A stretch of DNA of 64,000 bases, taken from the NCBI GenBank assembly GCA_947561395.2, contig OX387187.1:19883829-19947828 (forward strand), in the 5' to 3' direction. The notes beneath the pieces were generated by a model. That model was not told the origin of the DNA, made no database searches, and saw nothing but the letters and a program-made list of their open reading frames with translations. Positions 10,386 through 22,693 of this stretch are shown here, piece by piece. Each line of letters begins with the position of its first letter. The stretch's first letter is position 1. This stretch comes from Buxus sempervirens. Lineage: Eukaryota; Streptophyta; Magnoliopsida; Buxales; Buxaceae. Both the position numbers and the translations under genes were made by a program.

Positions 10386-11485
10386 GGTGCACGTTAGAAT
10401 TAGGGTTTGGCAGCTTTCATGGTTGCTTTGGTAGCTTTGCCAACTCAACAAACCCTCCTTCCTCTTCTCCTCCATCCAATCCCTCTCCTCCACCCTCATT
10501 TACTACTATGGTAGCGAGGTGTTCAAGTGAAAAGATCCCTTTTACTCGAAGAACTGCTGCTGTGAAAAGTGGAAAATTCACGGTTTCTTTTCCTGCTTCA
10601 AATCTTCATCGATCTCTTGCTCCACTCAAGTTCCTTTTCATTGCTAAGTTCTCTCAATCTAGGCCTTCAGTGGATATTATATACATTCATTGATCAAGTC
10701 AAAATGGGGTATGCGTGAAGAAGTTTCTGTTGGTGTTTTGGATGCTCGGCATTTACTTCTTAGATTCGGAAACTAGGATGACTTCACAAAAGCTTGGTTG
10801 AAGGATGCGCTTTCAGTTCATGGAATTTCCTTCCAACTTCTTCCTTGGATGCTGGTTTTTAACCCTAAGATTGAATCTTCCAAACAACCTATTTGGGTTT
10901 CTTTGCCTTTGTTGCCCTACATATCTTTTTCATGAAGATCTTCTGGCTTTGGTTATTAGTGGTATTGTAAGATATCTGTGTACAGATAATGCAACAAGAT
11001 GGGTATTGTCCTCTAGTGGCTCGTGCTTGTGTTGAGATTGATCTTCTCTCTAATCTGCCTCATGAAATTTTGATTGAGATGGGTTCGATTAAACTTACTC
11101 AAAAGATTATTTATGAGAATTTGCCTTTGTATTGTAGTCAATGCCAGATTCGGGACATGATCTGGGTGGTTGCAGATTCAAGGAGTCTTCTTGGCTTGCA
11201 GCTATTGTGAAAGATTCGTCCAAGAGTGGTTTGTCGGAATTACAAGATGGGAAAACATCATTAAGTACTACAAATGAGAGTAATGCTCTTGTTGAAAACT
11301 TCCTTCTAAAATCTCTACAAAAGATTGAGTAGCAAAGTCCTTCTATGATAAACTTAAAATCAAAAAAAGAGAGGACAAGGTGGGTGTTGAAAAAGGGTGT
11401 TAAGCAAGCTTTTGTTTCAGCACCTAAAGATATCCTCTCTTTTGGCCCTTCAAATCGTGAATCTCTACAAGTATCTCAGGCATAG
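10386..11485 (+). pseudogene. LINE-1 (L1-type), 5' UTR and ORF1 first part, decayed
   Basis: A leader with ATTAGGGTTTGG (10399) precedes a Ser/Pro-rich start and a DUF4283-like segment (FPASNLHRSLAPLKFLFIAK, about 10585-10645). This resembles LINE-2 ORF1 (its AKFINGRPSVDVV matches AKFSQSRPSVDII here). A zinc-knuckle remnant follows near 11130-11175: YCSQC, then GHDLGGC after a frameshift. ORF1 of plant L1 elements is a nucleic-acid-binding chaperone. At least three frames must be combined and several stops are present, so it is dead. It continues at 13880 after the inserted solo LTR. Confidence 0.8.
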
Positions 11486-12164
11486 TGTGCGCACCTAAAC
11501 CTGGCTTAGATCGCACACCGGACGCACTTTCAGTGCGTGCCTCGGGACTTTTCAGAGTCGCCACTGCCTGAGAGGTGCAGGCAGACACGATGTTTGCCCT
11601 ATACGGGTCTAAGTCTGGTCTGCGGCTTTTCAGAGTTCTAGCTAAGTCCTCGGTTACGTCCGGGGAAGTCCGATGACGGGTCCCTCGGGTCTCCCTGGTT
11701 TTTGAGTCAGTATCACCCTTCCTAGACTAGCATGCTGTTTATTGGGTCTAGTGGGGCCCTCTGAAGGTGTGGGTCCCTTTTGTTTTGATTTTATCTTTTT
11801 ATTTAGTGGAGTGGGTCGAACCCGAGTCCCGTGGGTTGCCATGGTTGGGCTTGGGGCCCAGTTGGGTTATTGGGTAACCCATTTGGTTATTTATTTAAAC
11901 TATTTACACATGCAATGGGCTTAGTGGGCTTGGATTTGGCCCATTAGCCAAGGGTCAAGGGGCCTGGGCCTGTTTATTGAAAACCGGCCTGGTATAGGCC
12001 AGTCTAAGGTGGGCCCAGGGTGCCTTGGTGGGCCCATTTAGGTCCACAGTCCATAAATGGGCTTAAAATGCCCAAGAAGTCTAAAGGGTTGGTTCAGGCC
12101 GGTTCAAGTCGGATCAAGTCCAACCGGGCCAAAAATTGAGTTTTTTAAGTTATAATTACACTGG

Positions 12165-13310
12165 CCCGTATTTGTTATACGGGCTTGCTTTGCCCATGAA
12201 TGAAATCCGGTTCGGCTTGCCCGTGAAGTAAATACGGGCATGCCCAAACCGCTCTGAGTTTACGGGCGCCACCAGTTTTGCATTTTTGGTGCCGGATTTT
12301 CTTGGGATCTGTTCCGTGGCCTTCTTAGGTGCTCCAGAGACCTCTGTTGAGCTTCTGAGTTTCTTTCAAGATGCTGCATTGGCTTCATTTGGCCTAAAAG
12401 GCCATTTTTCTCCTTCCTTTTCATGTTCTTTGGGTCTTCAACATCTTGCAATGACACAAAGTCCCCTCCTTCACTTGTTCCCATCTTTTCCAACATACTA
12501 TATGATGCTTAGCAGGACATAAATAGGGGAATTGGGTAGGGATACATTGGTTTTGTTCAAAGAGAGCAAATCCCTTTCAAAATCACATATCATTTAATCA
12601 CTTTATCAGCACATCTCTTGCTTTTAATGGACTTAGTCTCCTTCTTTTCTTTGTAGGGATGCCTGAGACATCCCTTAACCATGTAAAACTTCAACGAACA
12701 GGTTAGTACAATGTAAAAGAAACTAAGAGATGAAAGAAAGATTTGTATTAGCATAAAATGAAATAACTAAAAGAACTCTTTACCATACAAATACCTTCTT
12801 GATTTGTTGTGGTTCTCCAGATAATTTGGCAGCGCTTCCGCATCTCCTTGGATTTTCTAGATTGATTTTGGAAGAGGTTTGGTAGAAGGTTGGGTTTAAA
12901 AGGAGGTATGTGGAGGTTTAAGCATGGTTTTAGGATGGCAAGGGTATTTTGGGCATTAAATGGGTGAAGGTATTGGGGTGGTGGTATTTGGACAGAGTTT
13001 GGCCGGGGGTAACATACAGACGGAGAGGGGAGAGGCCAAGGAGAAGGCTTGTTGAAATGAGTGGGGGGCCTCTCTATTTATAGGCAAAAAGGGGCGTGCC
13101 CGTATTTGAAGTACGGGCGTGCTTTGCCCGTACTTCAAGTACGGGCGTGCCTTGACCGTAATTCAAATACGGGCGAAAAACGCACATTTGCAAATCTCGC
13201 GAATCCGCCGTACGGGACGCGTGTCCCGCCGTAAAACAACGCGTGTCTTCTTCCAGAAGCTTGCCCGTATTTCAAATACGGGCATGCCCTGCCCGTAATG
13301 AAAATACGGT
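12165..13310. repeat. CCCGTA...TACGGG palindrome arrays
   Basis: About nine dyads of the form CCCGTATTTGAAGTACGGG. One cluster is at 12165-12240 (12165, 12220) and another at 13099-13310 (13099, 13127, 13160, 13264, 13292). The arms are conserved while the 7-9 bp centres vary (TTTGAAG, CTTCAAG, TTTCAAA). The clusters flank the TATA box. Confidence 0.85.
13075..13082 (-). promoter_or_regulatory. TATA box of the Tat-type solo LTR
   Basis: The minus strand reads CCTATAAATAGAGAGG. It lies about 20 bp downstream of the upstream palindrome cluster when read in the LTR's direction. Confidence 0.7.
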
Positions 13311-13879
13311 CCAGCACGTTTTTTAAATGTTTGGATTTCAAACCTTTATTCATTTTGGTTTTTTGCAAGATTTCATTCGATTTTTCCGATTATTTTATTA
13401 AAAAGCGAGATTCTCTTTATTAAAATATGATTAAACACATTTATTTAATTTATTGTATTGGTTTATTCCATTTTTTGCTGCCTTTTTGCCACATGGGAAG
13501 TTTTTCTGAAACTTCAACTGCTCATAACTTCTTTGTCCGGTGTCCGATTTCAGCAAACTTAGTGTCGTCGAAACCGGCTCGGAACCACCTATCCACTGGG
13601 ATCAGGTTTGGCAGTTGAATTGGGGTCGAGCAAAAAGTCAACTTTTCGCTCCCCAAAAGTTTGACCAGCTCATAATTTTCTCATCTGGACTCCGATTCCA
13701 GCAAATTCAGTTGCGTTGGAACCGTGTCGAAATGCTCTTTTCAATGAGATGAAAGTTTGATGGCCAAATTTACTTAAATCAAAAAGTCAATTTTTTGACC
13801 CCCTCAGGGTTTGCCTTTTTAATTGAAATTTTCATTTTCTTCATTTTTTGGGGTGCAAAAATCAGGTGTCTACACATAG

Positions 13880-14676
13880 GCTCAAGTTTCTATTCGTGAA
13901 CCATCTCAAGTTTCTAATTAGGCTCTCTTTATAGAATTTTTCAAATTTGTCAAGTGTGGTGGTTGTTAATAATGAAAGGTATGAATCCTTTCTTGGTTCA
14001 AAACCCAATTCTAAGGTGGAAAGCTGATTGATTTATGAGGAAATTCCGAAGATGAGGATGGAAATTTCTTCACAAAAGTTTTTGCATAATGAGAATAATG
14101 ATCTAGTTATTGGAAAATCAAAGCCTTCAACCACTTTGAAGGGACAGGTCAATGAAGATGTTGATATTGCGAAGGATCATGCTGATAAAGGTTATTCAAA
14201 ATTGGAAATTCAGAAAGCCCTTAATCATTCTAAGGGGGCGGATGGGTATTCCTCTGATTTAGACCCTACACCTATTCTTTGGAAAGCTCCTTCAAGATTT
14301 GATCTCATCAAAGAATTTCAAAATTTTACCCAAAAACTTGATGGCATTCTTCTCAAGAAGGATGTGAACATTGCTATGAAGAAGCGCACTCGAAGAAAAA
14401 TTAATTATAGAGAAATCCTTCCAAAGGCTCTGGCTACAAGGTCTTTTTCTAAATTTTATCATCATGCTTAATATCTTATATTGGAATGCAGGAGGAGTGA
14501 GAAATAGTCCCACTGCTAGAAGATAAAAGAAATTGAAGAAAGCCAATGGGATTGGATTTATTATCATTGCGGAACACATGCTTGATCACTCTTGTATTAG
14601 CTTAGTGGCTCGAAGGCTTAATTTTTAGAATTTTTTTGCTCCTGATCAACCTCATCTGAAGCTTCGGGTTTTTTGG
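13880..14676 (+). pseudogene. LINE-1 ORF1 end and ORF2 start, truncated
   Basis: Continues LINE-1 after the solo LTR. The ORF1 C-terminal part is open at 14028-14471 (Lys-rich tail KKRTRRKINYRE). ORF2 begins with the ATG at 14464, eight bases before the end of the ORF1 stop. It reads YWNAGGVRNSP and later IIAEHMLD, the start of an AP-type endonuclease domain, with an in-frame stop by 14526. The element is cut at 14676 by the copia-1 LTR and its distal part is not seen on the other side. Confidence 0.75.
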
Positions 14677-15382
14677 TGTTGGGCCCCAAATAATCTATGG
14701 AATTGACTTAGCCAAAATAACTAGATACAAGTGAAGTAGTAGATAATCCAAACACATAGGGAATATATCAAACACTAAAAAAACAAAAGAGAACACACGA
14801 AATTTACATGGAAAAACCCTTCAGTGTAGAGAGAAAAAACCACGGGACAAATCTGATCAATCCACTATAATAAAATATAGATTACAATGTACCCAAGTTC
14901 TTGTCCAAAACCTGAGTTCTCAACAAATTAAGAAATCAACAAATATCAACTCCCTAAGAATAATAGTAATCTCACCCAAACCACCACAATGTGATGAACC
15001 CAAGAATGTAATGAGATCCCTACTACAACCCTCTGTAGCAACCAATCTTAGAGATAAACCAATCCTAATTCCTGTGTGAAAACCACGCCCAAAACGAAAA
15101 TAGACGGAAGCGTACCTTTAATGGAGTTATGTGCTTGTATTTCGTCCTTTTCTTGAACACCACACGAACACCTTTTTTTATTCGTTCTCTCCAAAAAAAC
15201 ACAACATGCAACAGCTTCATTTTTTTTCTTTTGTTCGTTCTCAATGTTGCAGCCGCCACTCTCTTTTCACCTTTTTCTCACTTTTTCAAAAAAGTTAAAC
15301 AAAGACCAAAGACAAAGGGCATGACACCCTATTATGATGGGTCCCACGTGAAGCCATGTTATGTGGGTTGGACCCACTAACA
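14677..15382 (-). mobile_element. 3' LTR of copia-1
   Basis: Bounded by TGTTGGGCCCC (14677) and GACCCACTAACA (15382), the TGTT...AACA ends of copia LTRs. Read on the minus strand it follows the polypurine tract directly. 706 bp. The minus-strand PPT shows this is the 3' LTR; the 5' LTR is not found. Confidence 0.85.
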
Positions 15383-15392
15383 ATCTCCCCCT
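15383..15392 (-). other. Polypurine tract of copia-1
   Basis: The minus strand reads TAGGGGGAGAT immediately before TGTTAGTGGG, the classic copia arrangement. Confidence 0.8.
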
Positions 15393-15399
15393 ACAGCCC

Positions 15400-18300
15400 A
15401 CAAAAGAAGGGGATTGCACTCTAACTTACTAGTAAGAGTCCATGCCAGCTAATCTGGCACAAAATTCTAGCTTCTCTCTGGTAACAACCTTTGTCATCAT
15501 ATCTGCTGGATTCTTCTCAGTATGAATCTTCTTTAGTAGTAACAAGTGTTCCACAACTTCCTAGTGTAGCCAATGATACCTCACATCTATGTGCTACATC
15601 CGTGAATGATAAGTAGCATTCTTGCTTAAGTCTAAGGCACTTTAACTATCACAATGAACCACATACTCATCCTGCTTCAAACCCAAATCTTGGAGAAACC
15701 GTTTCATCCAAAGCATCTATTTCGCTGCTTCTGTAGCAACAATATACTCAGCTTCTATGGTAGATAAGGCAACACATTCTGCAGTTTTGACTGCCATGAG
15801 ACAGCTCCCCTTGCAGACAGCTCCCCTTGCAAAAGTAAACAAGTACCTTGAAGTTGATTTCTTGCCATCAAGGTCACCTACCATATCTGCATCTGTAAAG
15901 AACCGCCAAAAGTCAAGCACATCTTGGACCTACCACTCAAGTATCAAAGAATCCATTTCATTGCTTACCAGTGATCTTTGCCAGGATTAGAAAGGAACTT
16001 GCTAAAAACTCCAACAGCATAGGCAATGTTTGGGCATGTGAAAACCATAGCATACATCAAACTCTTGACTACAGATGAGTAAGGAACTGTTGCCATGCTG
16101 TCGTTCTCTTCCTTGGTAGAGGGACAAGTCTTCTTACTCAATTTGAAGTGACCACCAAGAGGTGTACTAACTGGTTTGACTTGCTTCATGTTAAATCTTT
16201 CAAGTACAATCTCAATATATTTTTCCTGTGACAACCACAGCTTCCTAGCTTTCCTGTCATGAGAAATTTGCATACCTAAAATCTGTCTTGCTGCACCAAG
16301 GTCTTTCATATCAAAAGACTTAGACAGGTCTACCTAATCAACTGAACATCCCGTCCCACTATCAACATATCATCTACATATAACAGAAGAATAATGAACT
16401 TACCATTAGGGAACTTTTTGACATACACATAGTGATCTACCTCTGTTTTGGAATAACCATGACCCACCATGAATGAGTCAAACATCTTGTACCATTTCCT
16501 TGGAGCCTGCTTTAACCCATACAAGCTCTTTTTCAACCTACAAACCATGTGCTCTTTCTCTTTACTTCAAATCCTTCTGGTTGAACCATGTAGATTTCTT
16601 CCTCCAAGTCACCATGGAGAAACACAGTCTTCACATCTAACTATTCAAGCTCAAGATCTAAGCTAATTGCCAAACCCAAAACAACTCGAATGGAACTCAT
16701 CTTGACAACTGGAGAAAATATCTCATCAAAGTTAATACCTTTCTTCTACCTATAGCCTTTTACCACTAACCGAGCTTTGTGCTTCACTAGCTTTTCACCA
16801 TCCATTTTCTGCTTGAACACCCATTTGTTTCCCAAAGCCTTTTTACCTTTAGGAAGTTCCACCAACTCATAAGTGTCATTCTTCTGTAGAGACTTCATCT
16901 CTTCCTGCATTGCTTTTATCTAGCTTTGCTTGTCCTTGTGAGTCTGTACTTCCTGAAAACACTCTGGCTCCCCCTCTTCAGTAAGCAAAACATACTCTGA
17001 TTTGGGGTATCTGGATGATGGACGATGCTCTTTGGTAGACCTCCTAACCTAAGGCTTTATTGTAGCAGGATGCTCCCCCTGCTCAACACTCTCTAGCAGA
17101 GTAGACTACTCTCCCTGCTCAAATACATCATCCTCATTAACAACTAGCTCATCTCCATATCCAATCTGCATCTCCTCCTCATCAGTGGCACTATGTGGAG
17201 ATATAGAGATAGGTGTAAGGTCAGGAACACCTTCAACTACTTGTCTTGGCTTCTTAACTTTTTCAGAGTCTGCCAAGGTCTGGTCTTCATGAGAAACCAC
17301 ATCTCTACTTCTGATGACTTTCTTCTTTTCTGGATCCCATAGCTTGTAACCAAATTTTGCATCTCCATAGCTAATAAATATGCAAGGAATGGCTTTATCA
17401 TCAAGCTTTATTATATGTTCCTTAGGCACATGTGCAAATTCCTTGCACCCAAACACCTTCAAGTGAAAGTAGGAAACATCCTTCCATGTCAACACTTTTT
17501 CTAGAGTGTCAAAATCTAAAGGAACTGATGGAGACCTGTTAATTAGGTAGCATGTAGCTAAAATAGCTTCACCCCAAAATAATCTAAGAATCTAGCCATC
17601 CTCAACATGCATCTAACCTTCTCAACAATAGTGCGATTCATCCTTTCTGCCACACCATTATGCTGTGGGGTACCAGGTACTGTCTTCTCATGTCTAATGC
17701 CATGCTTTGAACAGTAGTTTTCAAACTCATTAGACGTGTACTCACCTCCATTGTCAATACGAAGACACTTTAATCGCTTCCTTGTTTCTCTTTCTACCAT
17801 AGCATGAAACTGCTTGAAGCACTAAAATACCTGGTCTTTTGTTTTCAAAACATAAACCCACACTTTTCGTAAAGCATCATCAAATAAAAGTAACAAAATA
17901 TTTATTGCCACATAAGGATGCCACCTCAATGGGACCCCCCACACACATCAAAATAAACTAAGTCCAGTACAGTGAGTTTTCTACTAAAATTGTTTTGAAA
18001 ATAAACTCTATGATGCTTTCCAAGTAAATAGTAATCAAATGATTTAATGACATACCTTTAGGGAAAGGAATGAAGGACTTCCTTCCCAAAATCTGCAATC
18101 CCTTCTCACTCATGTGAGCCAACTGCTTGTGCCACAAATCTAATAAAGCATCCTCTTTAGCCACATTCACTGTACCACCACACAACTTTACTTGTGTCTT
18201 GTAAAGTGTGCAACAAACCTTTCCTCTAGCTAATACCATTGACCCTTTTGAGAGTTTCCAACTCCTGTTGCTAAAATAATTATGATACCCTGCAATATCA

Positions 18301-18530
18301 AGAGCATTAGTGGAGATCAAATTCAAACGCATATCTGGAACATGTCGTACATCCTTTAATGTAAAGGTGCAACCAACATTAGTGACAAGACAAATATCAC
18401 CAATCCCAACAATGTCAGAATAGCTATTATTGCCCATCTTTACCCTGCCAAAATTTCTTGCTCTGTAAGTAGAGGTGAAGATCACAATACCAAACATGCA
18501 TTTCTAAACATCACTTGTATTGGCATGAAA
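15400..18530 (-). pseudogene. copia-1 pol (Tork/TNT1-like), decayed
   Basis: On the minus strand, from high to low coordinates: protease/GAG-pre-integrase (KMGNNSYSDIVGIGD, then DLWHKQLAHMSEKGLQIL, 18490-18060); integrase core (LRIDNGGEYTSNEFENYC and GVAERMNRTIVEKVRCML, 17800-17560); linker with RSRDVV (about 17300); reverse transcriptase (KKSLYGLKQAPRKWYKMF, YVDD at 16369-16380, then LGAARQILGMQI near 16290); and RNase H (FTDADMVGDLDGKKSTS and LSTIEAEYIVATEAAK, 15900-15720). The polyprotein would copy and integrate the element. Many stops and frameshifts are present, gag and the 5' LTR are missing, and the break near 18530 meets a Tat LTR fragment. A 17-bp tandem duplication in the RNase H region (about 15796-15830) causes one local break. 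Confidence 0.9.
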
Positions 18531-19333
18531 CTCACATATGTTACACAAAATGAGCTGATTTTCAGCTTACATAGACAAAAATAGTGTGACCAAAAACTCA
18601 GTTCGGTACCACTATTTTTATGTATAACCGAAATATAATTTCAGCTATACATAAATTATTTGTAACCGAAATATAATTTTGGTCACATTAACATCAAATC
18701 ACCATCATTTGTGTCAGAGATTCACGCAGAGAATCATGACATAAAAATCTAGGTCAAAATCTATGAACCAAAATTATATTTCGGTTATACATATTTTCAT
18801 GTATATCCGAAATATAATTTCGGTTCATATCAAATCTTAAAAATTTGAATTTTTTCTCTTCAATTTGTTTGAGATGGTGTTTAGATTTTTCATGATTCCT
18901 CATAAATGAGAGAGTCAGATTTTTTTAATTTTATTGATTAATTAATTAGTTAAAATAAGATATTTTTAGAAAATAATATATTTTAATCAAGATATTTTCT
19001 TTTTGTGTTTTGTCTTTTCCATATTTCATCCATTAGCCCTTTAATTTGTCATTTGGCAAACGTGGCTTGCACATTCGCCACGTGGACAGAATTTTGCATT
19101 TATTTACAGTTTTGCCCTTAGGGTTGTTTTGTTTATATATTCTTCATCTGGACTCCGATTCTGGCAAACTCAGTTGCATTTGAATCGTGTCGGAATTTCC
19201 TATCCATTGGGATAGGATATGACAGTCAATTCAAGCTTGATCAGAAAGTCAATTTCTGCTCCCTAGGGTTTGACATGTCTCTTAGGGTTTTCATTTCTAG
19301 CTTTCAAAGGGCTGCGAAAATGAGGTGCTTACA
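18531..19333 (-). mobile_element. Tat-type LTR fragment, internally deleted
   Basis: Ends GAGGTGCTTACA at 19333 and matches 8640-8969 closely and 8135-8440 more loosely, including the palindromes (ACCGAAATATAATTTCGGT type, 18620-18830). Compared with the 7146-8969 copy it joins sequence like 7850 (ATATGTTGCATAAAATG) to sequence like 8135 (AAATGAGCTG), so about 270 bp of the region downstream of the promoter is missing. The left limit near 18530 is uncertain. No TSD was found. Confidence 0.65.
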
Positions 19334-22100
19334 GTCTCGATATAGTATTGAAAATCTAGAGACCACTGATAAAATTTTTCAATCATATGGCATGTGTTGT
19401 ACACTCATAGCATGCAATAAATTTTGCTTCCATGGTAGATGTAGCAATTATAGTTCAGCTGCTACTTTTCCAAGGTATAACTCCTCCAGCAAATAGAAAG
19501 AGATATCCAGAAGTAAACTTCCTTGTATCTACACAACCAGCAAAATTTGGATCTATATACCCAACCACTTCAAGTTGGTCGGTGTGTCTAAAGATCAATT
19601 TGTAATCTTTGGTTCCTTGTACAAGTCTCATCACTTTCTTTGCAGGTCACCAATGATCCATACCTAGGTTGCTTTGAAAATGACCTAATAATCCAACTAC
19701 TAGAGCAATATCAGGCCTTATGAATACTTGGGCATACAAGAGGCTACCCATTACAGATGCATAACGAATCTTTTCCATCTCTGCCTTTTACAACGCATTT
19801 TGGGGATATTGATTCTCACTAAATTTGTTTCCCTTAATTATAGGTGACAGTGAAGGAGCACAATCCTTCATTTTGAATTTATCCAAAACCTTTTTAATGT
19901 AGGCTCTTTGAGACAACGCTAAAGTCATTTGTGTTCTGTCTTTATGAATGTATATGCCAAGAACATAAGAGGCTTCAGCAATATCCTTCATTTTAAAGTT
20001 TTGAGATACGAACTGCTTGGTTTCATGTAGCAAACCAAGATCACTTCTTGCAAGTAATACATTATCTACATATAGGACTAGGAAAATGAATTTACTCCCA
20101 TTGACCTTAACCTATATACATTGATCCACAATGTTCTCAATAAATACAAATGAGTTAATAACATTGTGAAACTTGATATACCATTGTCAGGAGGCCTATT
20201 TTAGTCCATAGATAGATTTCTTAAGTTTTCAAACAAGTTGACTGTCTTGACTAAAACCTTCGGGTTGTACCATGTACACCTCTTCTTCAAGATCCCCATT
20301 TAAGAAAGCCGTCTTCATATCCATTTGGTGTAGCTCTAAGGCCATAATAATTCTAAATGAATCCCTTTTAGAAAATGGAGAAAAGGTTTCATATCAATGC
20401 CTTCCTTTTGTGAAACCTTTGGATACAAGTCTGGCCTTATGTCTTTCAATATTACCTGAAGCGCCCTTTTTACTTTTGTAAATCTGTTTACAACCAATGT
20501 CTATAGCTCCTTCAGGTAATACTACAAGATCACAAACTTAATTTTGAGCCATTAATTCCATTTCCTCTTTTATGGCATTATACCAAAGGGTGGAATTAGC
20601 TCCACACATGTCTTGTGAAAATGAATGTAGATCATCTTTAAGTCCAACATCAAAGTCAAACTCTGGGAAATGTACAACATAGTCACTAGAGATTGAGATC
20701 TTTTGGTTCTTGAAGATCTCCTTAACCCCACTTGTTCAACAATCTCTAAAAGTTGATGGGTTTCTAATTCAACCTGTGACTTAGGAGTTTGTTGTTGTAC
20801 CAATGGTAGTTGATAAGAACTATCAGAAATATTTTCTCTAATTACAACCATGGGTACTTCACCTGACTGTTAACCAATCAACTACATTGCTTCCTCAAAT
20901 TGTACCTTATGAGTGCGAGCACTACCACTATGTGTGAAATCTTCAAGAAATTTGGCATTTCTTAACTCGACAATTCACAGACTATTTGAGGAGCAATAAA
21001 GCTTGAAACGCTTTGTGTGCATTGAATAGCCAATGGAAAAATCAATGATTTTTTGTGGATCTAATTCTTTATATGAGGATTATAAACCCTGACCTCAACT
21101 GTACAACCCCATATGGGTAAATGATTTAAGCTGGGTTTCCATCCATTCCATACTTCAAAAGTTATTATGGAGACAACCTTAGATGGAACCCTATTTAAAA
21201 CATATACCACCGTTTTTAAGGCTTCACTCCGTAGGGTTAATGACAAATCATAATTGCTTATAATGCTTCTGACCATGTCCATAAGAGAGTGGCTCCTCTT
21301 TTCGGTTACACCATTTTGATTTAGCACGCCAAGCATAGTGTACTCAGCTATGATGCCTTCTTATTCAAGGAATTATGCAAATGGACCTTTCATTTGTCCT
21401 TCTTCTGTGATCGACCATAATACTCCCCTCTCTATTAGATCTTATGATCCTGATTTTACTTTATCTTTATCCTGTACCTCAGCTTGATATATCTTGAATG
21501 CTTTTAAAGCTTCATATTTTTCTGTTAGAAGGTAAAGATACATAAATCTTGATTAGTCGTCTATAAAAGAAATAAATATCTCTGACCATTCAAGCAGAGA
21601 GTTGAAAAAGGTCCACATATATTAGTGTGTATGATTTCTAGAACCTTTGAACTTCTTTTGGCACCTTTAGAGGATTTGTAAGTCTGATTTCCCTTTATGC
21701 AATCCACATAGGTCCGTAAGTTAGAAAAAATCAAGAGTTTTAAGAACTTTTTCATTTATTAACCTTTTAATTCGCTCAATGGAGATATGTCCTAATCTCC
21801 TATGCCAAATTAAGACAGAGTTCTCATTAATGAAACTCCTCTTTTAATTAGCATCAATATTTAAAGATATAAAATTATTTTCTAAGGCTTGATCTAAATC
21901 AAGTTTAAATAAACCACAAACTAATGTTGCATTTCCAACTAAAATGTTGTCTTCAAAAATGTTCAATGAAGATCCCTTAAACAGAAATCATAACCAAGAA
22001 TTAACAGTTTAAATACAAAAATAAAATTTCAAGAAAATCTTGGAATAAATAAAACATCGTCTAAATCAAGAACAAATTTAGTCTTAAAACTAGATTCAAC
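19334..22100 (-). pseudogene. copia-2 pol, decayed, both ends missing
   Basis: On the minus strand, high to low: a protease-like piece (LDLDDVLFIPRF, about 22080); GAG-pre-integrase (about 21800); integrase (CIKGNQTYKSSKGAKRSSKV followed by LEIIHTNICGPFST, 21720-21600; HSLMDMVRSIISNYDLSLT, about 21260); linker (LRRSSRTKRS, about 20700); RT (MKDIAEASYVLGIYIHKDRT, 20000-19930); and RNase H (near 19500). It differs from copia-1 and copia-3, so it is a third copia family. The left end stops inside RNase H against the Tat LTR fragment, and the right end stops in protease against a truncated Tekay LTR. Multiple stops. No LTR of its own was seen. Confidence 0.85.
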
Positions 22101-22693
22101 ATGGGACAAACATCAGAGTGCGGAAAAATAGATTCATTTATTAAAGCATGGGAAATCTAATCAATATGAAGGTTAATAGTTCTAAAACAATCTGAATATC
22201 AACTAAGATTATTCTATTACTACTTTCACCGTTCAGACTAGAAATAAAACCTACTAATCTCTAAGGAAAGTAGTAATCCTCTCCCCTATAGTAATCAGCT
22301 GGCTCTACTCATCGTGAGTATCTGAAAAACAAACGTAATGAGATACGAATATCCCAGCAAGTAGCACATGCATGAAGAAAACTATTTATATCAGTTCTAA
22401 AACGTGCCACAAATAATATTCGATCACGAGTAAACAATAAGACTTGTCATAAATTCAGAAATCACAAGTTCTCAATAATCGAGTAATACAAATGTCCAAA
22501 CAGCAATAATAAACCATACACAAGTGGCCAATGCCATGAAGTTCACTTATATTGTGTAATTCATATGCCGAAGCGACATCCACGCCTCCTGGAACACAGT
22601 TCGGTCAACATAGACACGGAACTCTGAAATGACTGCCTACCCAGGGACTTTGTCAACCAATACTGACCTACTCCGAGTTTCGGGATTGACAAC

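Larger units (their letters stand above)
11486..13874 (-). mobile_element. Solo LTR, Tat/Ogre type, TSD CATAG
   Basis: On the minus strand it runs from TGTAGACACCTGATTTTTGC (13874) to GGTGCGCACA (11486). The duplication CATAG flanks it at 11481-11485 and 13875-13879. The TGTAGACACC start is typical of Tat/Ogre LTRs. TATA box on the minus strand at 13075-13082. Palindrome arrays lie on both sides of the TATA box. Length is 2389 bp with no internal region. It interrupts LINE-1 ORF1. The ORFs within it have no recognisable domain. Confidence 0.92.

Noticed and set aside
10508..11332. Series of short ORFs as separate host genes
   Set aside because: Together they match LINE ORF1 (DUF4283-like part and broken CCHC knuckle) in several frames.
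12260..12522. Overlapping 78-codon ORFs on both strands
   Set aside because: Inside the Tat-type solo LTR, no domain, no support from the related LTRs.
12165..13310. Regularly repeated palindromes that could recall a CRISPR array
   Set aside because: This is plant DNA, spacing is irregular, the repeats are short dyads inside an LTR, and there are no cas genes.
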